Assembly: GCA_034406715.1 (NCBI GenBank)
Contig: CP137874.1
Location: 310,001-374,000 of the forward strand
DNA length: 64,000 nucleotides
DNA from: Rhodotorula mucilaginosa
Taxonomy: Eukaryota > Basidiomycota > Microbotryomycetes > Sporidiobolales > Sporidiobolaceae
Direction: 5' to 3'
The first letter of the stretch is position 1; each line of letters starts with the position of its first letter. Position numbers and translations under genes: made by a program. Positions 44,821-53,987 of this stretch are shown in pieces. The notes beneath the pieces are model-generated. The model ran no database searches, had not been told where the DNA came from, and saw nothing but the letters and a program-made list of their open reading frames with translations.

Positions 44821-46886
44821 ATGTCGGACGTTGAGGATGCCTGCGGACCGACTTCGGTCGGGCGAGTCGGCCTACGAGTCGGCGCCATCTTTGTCATCTT
44901 GGTACGTCCTCGAGGGCGCACCCTGCTGAGTGTGCGCGTTGACCGCCCCTCTTTTCCAGGTGACTTCTGTCTTTGGGACCATGTTCCCGATCCTTTCGAA
45001 GCGGGTACCGTTCCTGCGGAGAGCGATTCCCGGCTCGCTCTTCGACTTTGTCAAGTAAGTGCTCGCCGCCTCGACGGTGCCTTCTGGCCGAATGTGTCCC
45101 TCCTTTTTGACTTGCCGCGCCGCTGACGCCTGGCTCCTTCTCTTTCGTCTGCACAGATTCTTCGGAAGCGGAGTCATCTTAGCGTGCGTCGTTCTGTTCT
45201 GTGACTTCACAGCAGCTTCACACATCGAGAAATGAACACTGACAATTAACAAGTTCTTGCGTCAACAGGACCGGCAAGTTTGCGCTTTTATCAACCTGTC
45301 CTTCGGCTTCTTCAAGCCTAACTCCCCGCCCCGCGCCCCCGAACAGGATTCATCCATCTCTTACAGCCGTCGACTGAAGCACTCGGCGGTATCCGCTCCG
45401 AGGGAGGATGTCTCAATGACGCCTGGGGGGACTACCCTTATGCGGTGCGTACTTCTCCTCCTTGCGCGGTGCCGTCTATTGCTCGCATGGCTAGCGGACC
45501 GCACGTGGGAAAGAAGCGCCGAAGAGAGTGTGGTCCTGACTTACTTGTTTGATGAACCGGGCAGTTTGGACTCTGCCTGCTCTCCTTGTTCCTGACCTTC
45601 GTCACCCAAATGGTCGCCTTCCGTCTCGGCACCGAAGCCCTCGCCAAACTCGGGAACTCCTCTCCTCCTCACGTCCATGTGATAGGTCATCCGGGTCACG
45701 TCCAGGAGCAAGATCGGATCGCCGCGTCAGGGAGGAGGAACGGATCCGAGGATGAGACGGCCCGGGCTGATTCGCTTGAGAAGGGCGAGGAGGGGACAAC
45801 CGCGGATGGTGATGAGGAAGCGTTCCTCGACGCGAGTGAGAAGAACCCCGTCGTCGCGCAGGTGCGTAAACTAGAATCCCAAACCCTCCCGCTTGTAGGA
45901 ACAAAAAAGCTGACACCGTTTTCTTGGGATGCGGGGAGCAGATTATGGGCGTCGCGACGCTCGAGTTTGGAGTCTGCCTACACTCGGTCATTATCGGCTT
46001 GACGCTCGCCGTGACTGAAGACAGTGGCTTCGACGTCCTCTTTATCGTCATCATCTTCCACCAGGTGCGGCGCGCAGTCGCGCTTCGCTTTTACGGATTT
46101 TCTCGAAAGGCAGTACTGACCTCGAAAATCGATTTCTCGCGGGACCACAACAGATGTTTGAAGGTCTCGGTCTCGGTACTCGTCAGTCTGTTTGCCTCAG
46201 GCCCGCCTTCGGACCAGCGTTGACGAAATCTTGATTCACCCAGGTCTCGCGTTCCTGCGCCTCGATCGACAATACTCCTGGATCCCCTGGCTCGGCGCCT
46301 GCCTCTACTCGCTCTGTACTCCCATCGGTATGGCGATCGGTCTCGGAGTTCGTGAAGGTCTCGTACGTACAGCCAATTCAATTCCAGCGCAAGAGCCTTC
46401 TCAAGCTCCCGCCCGCCCCCGTTGCTGACGAGTATTCGAGATTGTTGGGTATGGATGGATGGATCAGAATATGAATGGCGCGACGGCTTCTATCACTTCT
46501 GGAGTCCTCGACGGGATCTCGTCCGGGATCTTGCTCTACACGGCTCTGGTCGAGCTCATCGTGAGTGGCGAGACCTTTTTCCTCTCCTTTCATATGATTT
46601 ACAAGCCCGCTGACGAGTCTCTCTTCTTTTTCCCCTTCGGCCCATCTGTTTGTCATGATAGGCTCACGAGTTCATCTTCAACAAGTGAGTTGCCCCTTCG
46701 CGTCTGATCCATCAAGGGACGAGACTCCCTGCTTCTCAAACTGACTTTCTCCGCTTCTCAACCAAACCCCCCCCCCCGGTGATCTACAGGCTGTACCACA
46801 CTTGCTCATGGCTGCGACTGTGGTTCTCGCTCGGGGCGTTTGCGATCGGAGCGGGGCTGATGGCCCTGCTCGGCAAGTGGGCTTAG
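44821..46886 (+). CDS. ZIP-family zinc/iron permease
   Basis: Plasma-membrane metal importer of the ZIP family (ZRT1/ZRT2 type). Starting at 44821: membrane segment 1 is RVGLRVGAIFVILVTSVFGT, then FVKFFGSGVILATGFIHLLQ (segment 2, with the start of the metal path), GGCLNDAWGDYPY (extracellular loop), FGLCLLSLFLTFVTQMVAFR. A His-bearing cytosolic loop (PPHVHVIGHPGHVQ) follows. Then come VCLHSVIIGLTLAVTEDSGF (segment 4, the HSxxxG metal-site motif), IIFHQMFEGLGLGTR (segment 5, HQxxEG), NGATASITSGVLDGISSGIL, LIAHEFIFNK and a last membrane helix ending LLGKWA at 46884-46886. All the metal-site residues are present. Segment 2 needs a 5-base micro-exon at 45269-45273 between a GT-AG and a GC-AG intron. 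With the CDF gene it makes two zinc transporters in this window. Confidence 0.93.
45269..45273 (+). other. Predicted 5-base micro-exon in ZIP gene
   Basis: Upstream exon ends GTCATCTTAGC at 45183. GACCG at 45269-45273 follows CAACAG. The next exon starts at 45347 with GATTCATCC after GAACAG. Only GC+GACCG+GA yields ATG-FIHLL in frame, the canonical ZIP segment. Confidence 0.7.
45274..45346 (+). other. GC-AG intron in ZIP gene
   Basis: The donor reads CCG|GCAAGT and the acceptor GAACAG. It follows directly on the 5-base micro-exon. Phase and the ZIP family sequence support it. Confidence 0.7.
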
Positions 46887-47213
46887 GGTGGTTTGTTGCG
46901 CCCCAGTTTTCCGGATGGTTACAAAAGTTCTCACGAGAGTCTTTGAATGGACGCGCCTCGCGAAGAATAAAATAGATCAGATACACGCTTGCGCGCATAC
47001 ATGTAGAGCAATTCACTCCTTTCGTGCCTCGTCTTCGCGTTGGGGTGGCGATGCGATGCAGGGCCCAACAGCTTTCCGAGGCTGCACGAGCTTGCGGAGA
47101 AGGAATGCAGAGCGCAACGAAGACGACGTAGATGGATGGGGAACTGCTTTCTGTGTTTAACTTCATTTCAGTCGTTTCCAATCGAGACGGGGGAATAGCT
47201 TGAGGGGCCTCGT
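46887..47213. other. Convergent intergenic stretch
   Basis: About 330 bases between the 3-prime ends of the ZIP gene and the acyl-CoA-binding protein gene. The sequence is slightly AT-richer than its surroundings around 46960-46990, as expected of 3-prime ends. No gene seen. Confidence 0.4.
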
Positions 47214-47810
47214 TTAAGCGGCAAGGACCTGAGAGAGAGAGGGTGAATCAGTGGCCGATCAATGGGGACAGAGAGAGAGAGGAGAGAGGTAGCTGTACCT
47301 CTGCCTTGAGCTTCATGGACGACTCTGAGCCGTCCTTGTCGAGGAGGGCGATGTAGTGCTCGACATACTTGCTCTTGGCCTCTTCGGCCGAGACGCCCTT
47401 TTGCTCGTTCCATGCGGCCCTGTGCGTGCGTGGATGGTCCCATCAATTGAAGAGTCACCAAAAGAGGGGGCAAGAGGGGAGACTTGCCACTTGTATTTGC
47501 CGGTAAAGTCCATCATGCCTGGCTTGGGGGAGGTGTTGTCGCCGACGGTGGCCTGCTTGAAGAGGCCGTAGAACTGCGGGGGGCGGACTCGGAGCGGTGA
47601 GCGGGAACATGGGTCGGGAAGACAGGACCTGGTCAGACTTGCGAGGAGCTTGTCGTCCTGGGAGGGCTTGACGGGACCGTCTGCGGGCAGTTCGCCGCTG
47701 GGGGGTTGAGAGCGAGAGTGAGTGAGTGAGTGAGGGCGGCAGACGGGTGAGAAGGAGGCTTACACCTGCTTGACCGCCTTGTCGAATTGGGAGCTCGAGT
47801 AAGTCGTCAT
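47214..47810 (-). CDS. ACB1: Acyl-CoA-binding protein
   Basis: Small cytosolic carrier that binds long-chain acyl-CoA esters and supplies them to lipid pathways. Starting at 47810: [20 protein letters not shown], then [20 protein letters not shown] (the family signature with the ligand-contacting Tyr and Lys), [20 protein letters not shown] and [20 protein letters not shown], ending MKLKAEVLAA. This gives about 105 residues, slightly longer than yeast Acb1 at its C-terminus. Five exons. The intron at 47574-47642 uses a GC donor. It may serve the same acyl-CoA pool as the dehydrogenase at 4845-6787, but the two are not neighbours. Confidence 0.95.
47574..47642 (-). other. GC-AG intron in acyl-CoA-binding protein gene
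   Basis: The donor reads CTC|GCAAGT at the 47642 end and the acceptor CCGCAG|TTC. It joins DDKLL to [12 protein letters not shown] exactly as in the family. Using the GT three bases later breaks the frame. Confidence 0.88.
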
Positions 47811-48118
47811 GGCGTTCGAGTGCGAGTGGTTGGGTGAACAAGAGTGCGTCGCGTCGCTCCGAGACGAGGTCGGGCATCGTTAACGACTCGCGCTCAGTCC
47901 TCGCGCACTCCGGCGCTCCAGAGGGGAATTCAAGTGTGTAAAGGTCCCAAGACTACGCTACTCATCGCAAGCAACCCACCCCGGACACGATCCATCCTCG
48001 GCCGAGCAACAGAGGACGTCTTCCCCTCCCCACCCCTCATCTCGGTCTCCGCCACCAGCCGCCCCTCGGACCCGACGTAGGACTACGGTGACGCCCTTAG
48101 CACGGGCTGTGGCCACCC
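47811..48118. promoter_or_regulatory. Divergent promoter, acyl-CoA-binding protein / tandem-PH gene
   Basis: A 308-base gap between divergent start codons. No TATA box seen. Promoter role is inferred from the gene models. Confidence 0.45.
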
Positions 48119-51100
48119 ATGGCTGAATCACTGGGTCAGTCCACCCCTCCCGATCACCCGCCCGCGGCAGGTGACGTCGACTCGTCGCTGACCTCGTGTA
48201 CTGACGCCATCTTGCTCGGACACGCATACACAGCAGTGCCGTCGACTAAACCGTCTACGAACCACCCTCTCACCCCGCAAGAGATCGAACTCAAACTCGC
48301 TTCCCCTTCCTTGACCGCGCCAGGTTCGATCCCCCCGACCGCCTACAGCGCAGATGAACCCAGTTCGTTGCTCGAAAGGAGGGCTAGTAGCGCTACTCGG
48401 AGGGTGAGTCGAGACTGCGGCAGAGGAGTCGAGGCTCTGTGAGAGTTGACACAAATCCTCGAAGCAGCCATCGCATTCCTCGGCCATCACGAGTGGAACC
48501 GACAGCGTGACAGAGGCCGACGAACCCCATCATCATCATCATCATCTTAACCCTCCTTCTTCGCCACCCCTCCACCGGGCGGGCGCCAACCTTCCCCTCT
48601 CGGCCATCTCCGAGACAGAAGACGCTCTCGGGTCAGGCAGCGACGCAGAATCCGACACGTCCAGCCTCGCTGCCGCAGCCACCACCACCACCACCAACCG
48701 TCCACTCCACGCTCAAGCTGGCTTCTTCGGACACAGCGGCGGGGGCGCGGGTGGGGCGTTCCTCGAACCGGTCCGGACCAGTCGCGACAGCGGAGGGTTG
48801 AGCGAGAACGTCACCCTCAAGAGTGGCTACTTGATGAAGAAGGGAGAGAGGCGCAAAGCGTGGAAGAAGCGATGGTTCGTACTCCGCGGTGGTCAACTCG
48901 CCATGTACAAAACCGACAAGGTGAGAGAGTGGCCCCGTTCTCTCTCGGAGACTCGACATTTCTAACAGAACCTGACACTTCCCCCTCCTAGGAATACCGC
49001 CTGTTGCGCCTGATCCCGCTCTTTGACATCCACGCCGTCGCCCCCGTCGAACTCAAGAAGCACTCCCACGCATTCGGGATCGTCACCCCGCGCCGCACCT
49101 ACTACGTCACCGCCGACTCGGCCTCGGAAGTCCAATCCTGGTGTCGACAGATCGAAGCCGCGAAAGCCGAGTACGCGGCGCGCGCGACGAGGTTGAGCCT
49201 CGATACGCCGACGCCGACGGGGACGGGGACGGAGGGATACCCGACCCCGGTGGCGGGGACGACGCCGATCCCTTCGCCGAGGCATGCGGTCGACGCGGCC
49301 ATGATGATGACCACCCAGCAGCAGCAGCCGGAGAGGTTGGTGTCTCCGTCCGACACGACCGCGGCGGGGGCGTATCCTCGAGGGATCGCGATTCCCGGAA
49401 CGAGCGCTCCGCCTACCAACGGCTCGTTCGCCCCCGCCAGTTACGCCACCACCGCCTCTTCCTCTTTCAACGGTGGCGGTTCGACTCATCACCCTGGTGC
49501 CACCACCCTCGGCACCTCGTACGCGTCGACGTCGTCCTCCTCGCTCGGCGGCGGCGGTTCGCGCGCCCCGCCCAACTCGCTCGTCACCCCCGCTCCGTTC
49601 CCCTCTTCCTCTTCCTCCTCCTCAGCCTCGCCACCTTCCTCTTCAGCCACGTCCTCCTCGTTTGATCATCATCACCATCAGCGTACAGGATTGGGGTTGC
49701 ACTCGCCTACGGGACTGGATGCGAGGCTCGAACAACTTGATCTGGATGGGACGGGCGCGTTCGGAATGGGGTTTGGGTCCGGGTTCGGAATGGCGACGGC
49801 GCCGGATACGTCCTCGAGTACTGTACAGAGGGCGACGAGCAGCCAGAGGAGCGAGACCTCTCCGGCTGGACGGTCCGTCTCGTCTTCCGCTGGCGTCGGC
49901 ATGAAGGAAGGTGGCGCCGCCGTCGCCGCCGCCGCCCCCTCGACGCGGGACAGGTCGGCGTCCACCGCGACTACGGGAGGATCGTCGTCCCTCGCCGTCC
50001 CTCCTCCTTCCACGGGCGGCGGCGGGTTCGTCTCGAGTTCTGATGACGAAGAGGCGTACGAACCCGGTTCGGAGTACCCGACGTTCTCGCCATCTGGATT
50101 GGTCGCACCTACGACTTTGGGAGGTCCTCCAAGTGCCACTCAGCAGCAGTCGCTTTCGTCACCGCCTCTGCAACATCAGCAACAACAACAACAGCAACAG
50201 CAAGCTCGGAGCGGATCGGGCTTTGCGGACCCGAACAAGGTCATCTTGTCGGGGTATTTGATGAAGCAGGGCAAGCGCAAGACGTGGCGCAAGAGGTGGT
50301 TCGTCCTCACGAGCGGGATGCTCATGTACAGTCGATCTCACATGGTGCGTTGTTGCGCACTCGAGACCTCCCTCTCGGAATCAAATCGTTCGCTCCGTCA
50401 GGCTTGTCGACTGATCCGATCTTTCGTCCGGTGACTCCCGAACGCACAGGACCAGAAGTACAATCGGCAGATCCCGCTCAGTTCGATTCTGGACGCGATC
50501 GAGTACGAAGCTCCGTCGCCTTCGTCCCCTCATGCGCAGAAGCGGTCCTCGAACGCGACCAACGCGGGCGCCACCTCTCCTCACGGCGGGCCGTCTCTCG
50601 GCGTCGGTGGAGGGCATGGCGGCGGCGGCGTTGGCGTCGGCGCTACTACTGCTGGTGGTCCCGGTGGTGGTGGCATCGGTGGGGAGACTCGAGCGCTCGA
50701 GCACGCTTTCAAGATCATCACGCCGAAACGGACCTACCTCGTCTGTGCGCCGTCGGAAGAGGACGAAATCAAGTGGCTCGCGGCGTTGCAGTGCCTCGTC
50801 GCGCGAAGGAATCAGCAAGCTCACGCGGCTGGAGCGACGGCGGCGACTGTAACTGCAACTGCACCTCCTCCTCCCGCTCCCGCTATCGCGCCGCCCGTGC
50901 CTTCGACCGGGCTCGCATCGCACACCACGTCGACGACGAACCCTTCAGCCCCTCCACCGCCGACAACGGCAACCACCACAACCGAAGCGCCGCCGGCACG
51001 ACGACCGAGTCAGACCGGGCCTCCGCCGGTATCGAGGCCCTCGATCCACGGACGACACCGGAGCGTGACGGACGCGGCGAGACAGGCAGTCAGGGACGTC

Positions 51101-51229
51101 GAGTTGAGGTTCCAAGGCAAGCCGGTGCGAGTTGCCGCCGCGCCATCGGCTCCTGCACCGGTATCGTCGCTGGGGCAAACGCAGGCGCCGATTGCGGGAG
51201 CAACGAGTCAAAGCCAGCCTGCTGCCTGA
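48119..51229 (+). CDS. Tandem PH-domain protein
   Basis: Four exons (48119-48403, 48468-48920, 48992-50344, 50450-51229) encode 956 residues with two PH domains in otherwise disordered sequence. PH1 starts at about residue 220 with LKSGYLMKKGERRKAWKKRW and ends SASEVQSWCRQIEAAKAEY. PH2 starts near residue 670 with ILSGYLMKQGKRKTWRKRWF and ends SEEDEIKWLAALQCLV. PH2 is split by a Gly/Ser-rich insert of about 60 residues between YNRQIPLSSILDAIEYEAP and EHAFKIITPKRTYLV. Both have the basic K-x(n)-R-x-R pocket of phosphoinositide binders. Two PH domains recall yeast Opy1, a PI(4,5)P2 sensor, but orthology is not shown. His and Gln tracts are present. It probably acts at the plasma membrane, by inference. 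Confidence 0.85.
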
Positions 51230-52280
51230 GGAGCGAGCGCACCCCTCTTGTACAAAGCTGTAACTACTATCTCTACCACTTCTTTCTCTCTCTTTGGAAC
51301 TACGGCGCCGCGTCAACCCCGTACATCTGACCTTCGTCAGCAGAGTCTGCATGCGAATTCGTCGGCTTTTCACTTTCGGACGACTTCCTCACAGCTTCCT
51401 TTCGCTGCGTGAGAAGTGTGTTAGGACGCTCATCGCTACGTACGAGTGGACGACGCGACTGCGCTGTGACCGCCGCTCGAGCCTCGCGCGGTGGTGGCAG
51501 TCTTGCGAAGGCGTTCGCATCATCGCTTGTTCTCTCTCTCGCTCTCTCTCTCTCTCTTCCCACTTTCAGTCACCCGCAGATGGAGCTCGGTCAGCTTAGT
51601 CAAGCATGTTTACCACGTTGACACTGAGAAAGAACGCCGACACGAAGCCAAGCTCGCACGTCGCCGGCAGATGTGACGACTTCTGAGCGCCGAAGCCGCC
51701 GCCGTCTCGCCTTTTCGCCAACTTGACACCCTCGCTGACCGCGCGGCGTGACTTGCGGCTCTTCAACGCTGTTTTACCGACGCTTCAAGCTACTGGCGCT
51801 CGTCCGACTCACTCCCGCACCGGTAATCACCGCGTGCTGCCGCTTCCTTCCCGCCGCCCTCGGGCTCGCTCGGTCACCGCTCGCGTAGGCTCGGCTGAGC
51901 GTGGACGGCACTCAGACCTACCAGACAGATACAGATAGGTACGTGGCGCTCAAAACAGCACGTCGTGCACTCAAATACGAGCGCTGAGCCATTTCCCTAT
52001 GTCAGCAGATCAACACCGATTACTGCACAACCTTTCAACGTTACAGCCGAGGTGGCGCGCACTGTTCCGTCGACGCACTTTGCTCAGAGAAATCAAGTGC
52101 GATATCCTCCTTGCAGCAGTCAAGCCCTCCGCGGCGGAGTTCAACCTCCGCGCCGAAAATCCAATTTCCTGAGCTCAACCTCTTCCCACAAGAAGTCAAG
52201 CGTCAACGTAACAAGGAGAAGGAGGAGGAAGGAACAAGAAGCTATACCCATACTCTGGGAGCGCAGACTGACGACTGCAG

Positions 52281-53045
52281 GACGATGCCGCATCACAGGT
52301 CAAGCGCAAGGTTGGCGCCACCGTCAAGCCAAAGGTGGGTCGCTTTCTCGGGCTTCCCAACTCCTTCCACCGCCGAGTTTGCCCTCAGTGGTCGGTCGCC
52401 GTCCCGGCCGGACGGGGTGCACCTCACGCCTGCCACGATCTCGTGCCTCGTTCTCACGCCTGTTGTGTCTCGTGTTTTGTTTTCTCGTTTGCGCCTCGTG
52501 TTTTGATTTCGCCTTCGTCTGCCCTTCCGGGCTTCGCTTCACTCGGATTCCGCACCGATTGTTTGGATGACAGGAGGACGCGACCCACTCAGTCACAAGC
52601 TGCATTGACTGACGCCTACTTTACCCGCCCCCGACTTTTGCAACTCCCGGCCGATCACAGAACGCAGGACGATGCCGCATCAAAGATCAAGCGCAAGATT
52701 GACGCCACCGTCAAGCCACTTTTCAAGGTGGGTCGCCTTCTCGGGCTTCCAGCTCCTTCCGTTGGTTCAGGTGACCCCTAGCCTTCGGTCGTCGTCCCGG
52801 CTTTCGACCAAGTCGGGACGGGGTGCAGCTCGCGCTCGTACCTTGACCTCGTACCTCGTTCGCGCTGTTGCGTCTCGTCTTTTCGTTTCTCGTTCGGTTT
52901 GCCCTTCCGGGGCTCGTGTTACTCGGATTCTGCATCGATTGTATGGTTGACAAGAGGAGGCGACCCGCTCAGTCACAAGCTGCGTTGACTGACTCCCTGC
53001 TTTGCCCGCCGGTACCCCGTCTTTGCAGATCCCGGCCAACCGCAG
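52281..53045 (+). repeat. Tandem duplication, two units of about 380 bases
   Basis: Unit A (52281-52667) and unit B (52668 to about 53045) align along their whole length with many substitutions. Each begins with an exon-like core: an AG, then GACGATGCCGCATCA, 54-60 bases encoding DDAAS--KRK--ATVKP, then GTGGGT. The rest of each unit is TC-rich and looks like intron or non-coding DNA. It may be two copies of one exon of an unknown gene, or a decayed tandem repeat. Confidence 0.75.
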
Positions 53046-53489
53046 AACCGGCTCTCACCGCAGGTTTAGCCACGTCTTATCTCTCGATACGTCGCACAAC
53101 TCCCGTCTTAGTAGGTAAAAGGCAACACTTTGAGCATGTGCTGGAATCGAAGACGCAAGGTGGAGTGTGGCAAACGAAGCGGATCAGACCAGACTGTTAC
53201 GCATGGCGGCGGGCAGAGAACTCGGCTGAGTAGGCTTGCGCTAGGCTAGATCATCGATTTAGATTGTTTACTGCACGGAAAGAACCGCGAGGCGCGATCA
53301 GCTACATAGTCGAGCCTTTGGTAGGAAGAGAAACGGGAAGCTTTGCTCCGCCCGTTGTCATGCTCGGACTTGACCGGAAGTCACGTTCGCACAGGTATAC
53401 GGGCAAGATGAGATCTTGGGTCTACTTTACGAGCGTCCGGCTCCGTTCCGACGCTACTCCGAGGCTCGAGCTGCTGTAAGATTGAGCTG

Positions 53490-53570
53490 AAATGAAGTGG
53501 CGTTCGGACGAGTCGGCTGCGGACCAGCTAACCAAGCCGCTTTTCGTCAGTGCCACTACACCCCAGTCGA
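53490..53570 (+). mobile_element. Possible Copia-type LTR retroelement remnant
   Basis: A short plus-strand stretch resembles the end of the RNase H region of Copia elements, most clearly AADQLTKPL. It is an isolated, broken fossil with no other part of the element recognised nearby. Chance resemblance is possible. Confidence 0.3.
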
Positions 53571-53912
53571 CTGCATGTGTTCCTCACATTGCTGCATGCG
53601 TGTTACCGATGTGTCGCCACCTGCTGACGATGATTGTGAAAGTTTTTCCCTCGACTTCGGCGTCGAAGTCGCCCGGTCGCCGCAGTTTGCCGCCGCCATC
53701 TAGCACGGGGTTGCTGCACTCGGAGAGACACCGAGCGTAAGCACCTGTGAGGCCACAGATTAGTCGCACCAGCCTCCCAGCTTTACGAAGCGGACAGGCC
53801 GCTTTGCTCGTCATCGACACCGCCTCTCGCTGCTTTTCGTCGACGCACGTTACTCGACTGCAGCCGCGCAGCCAGATCGGACACGTGGACCTCTACAGTA
53901 TTCCAGAGAGGC

Positions 53913-53924
53913 TATAATATATAG
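53913..53924 (+). promoter_or_regulatory. TATA-like box before ubiquitin protease gene
   Basis: TATAATATATAG lies 64 bases before the start codon at 53988, in otherwise GC-rich DNA. Position and sequence suit a TATA box for this gene. Confidence 0.45.
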
Positions 53925-53987
53925 AGCGCGGGCCGCTCTCAACAGAACCCCTTCTCTCGACTCCGCTCGTCGTCCTCGTCGACGGCA

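Larger units (their letters stand above)
51230..53987. other. Gene-poor stretch of 2.76 kb
   Basis: The longest stretch without a gene I can name. It contains CT-microsatellite-like sequence at about 51530-51560, a tandem duplication at 52281-53045, a possible retroelement remnant near 53490-53560 and the promoter of the ubiquitin protease gene at its right end. Open frames are short and unrelated to families I know. Confidence 0.55.
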
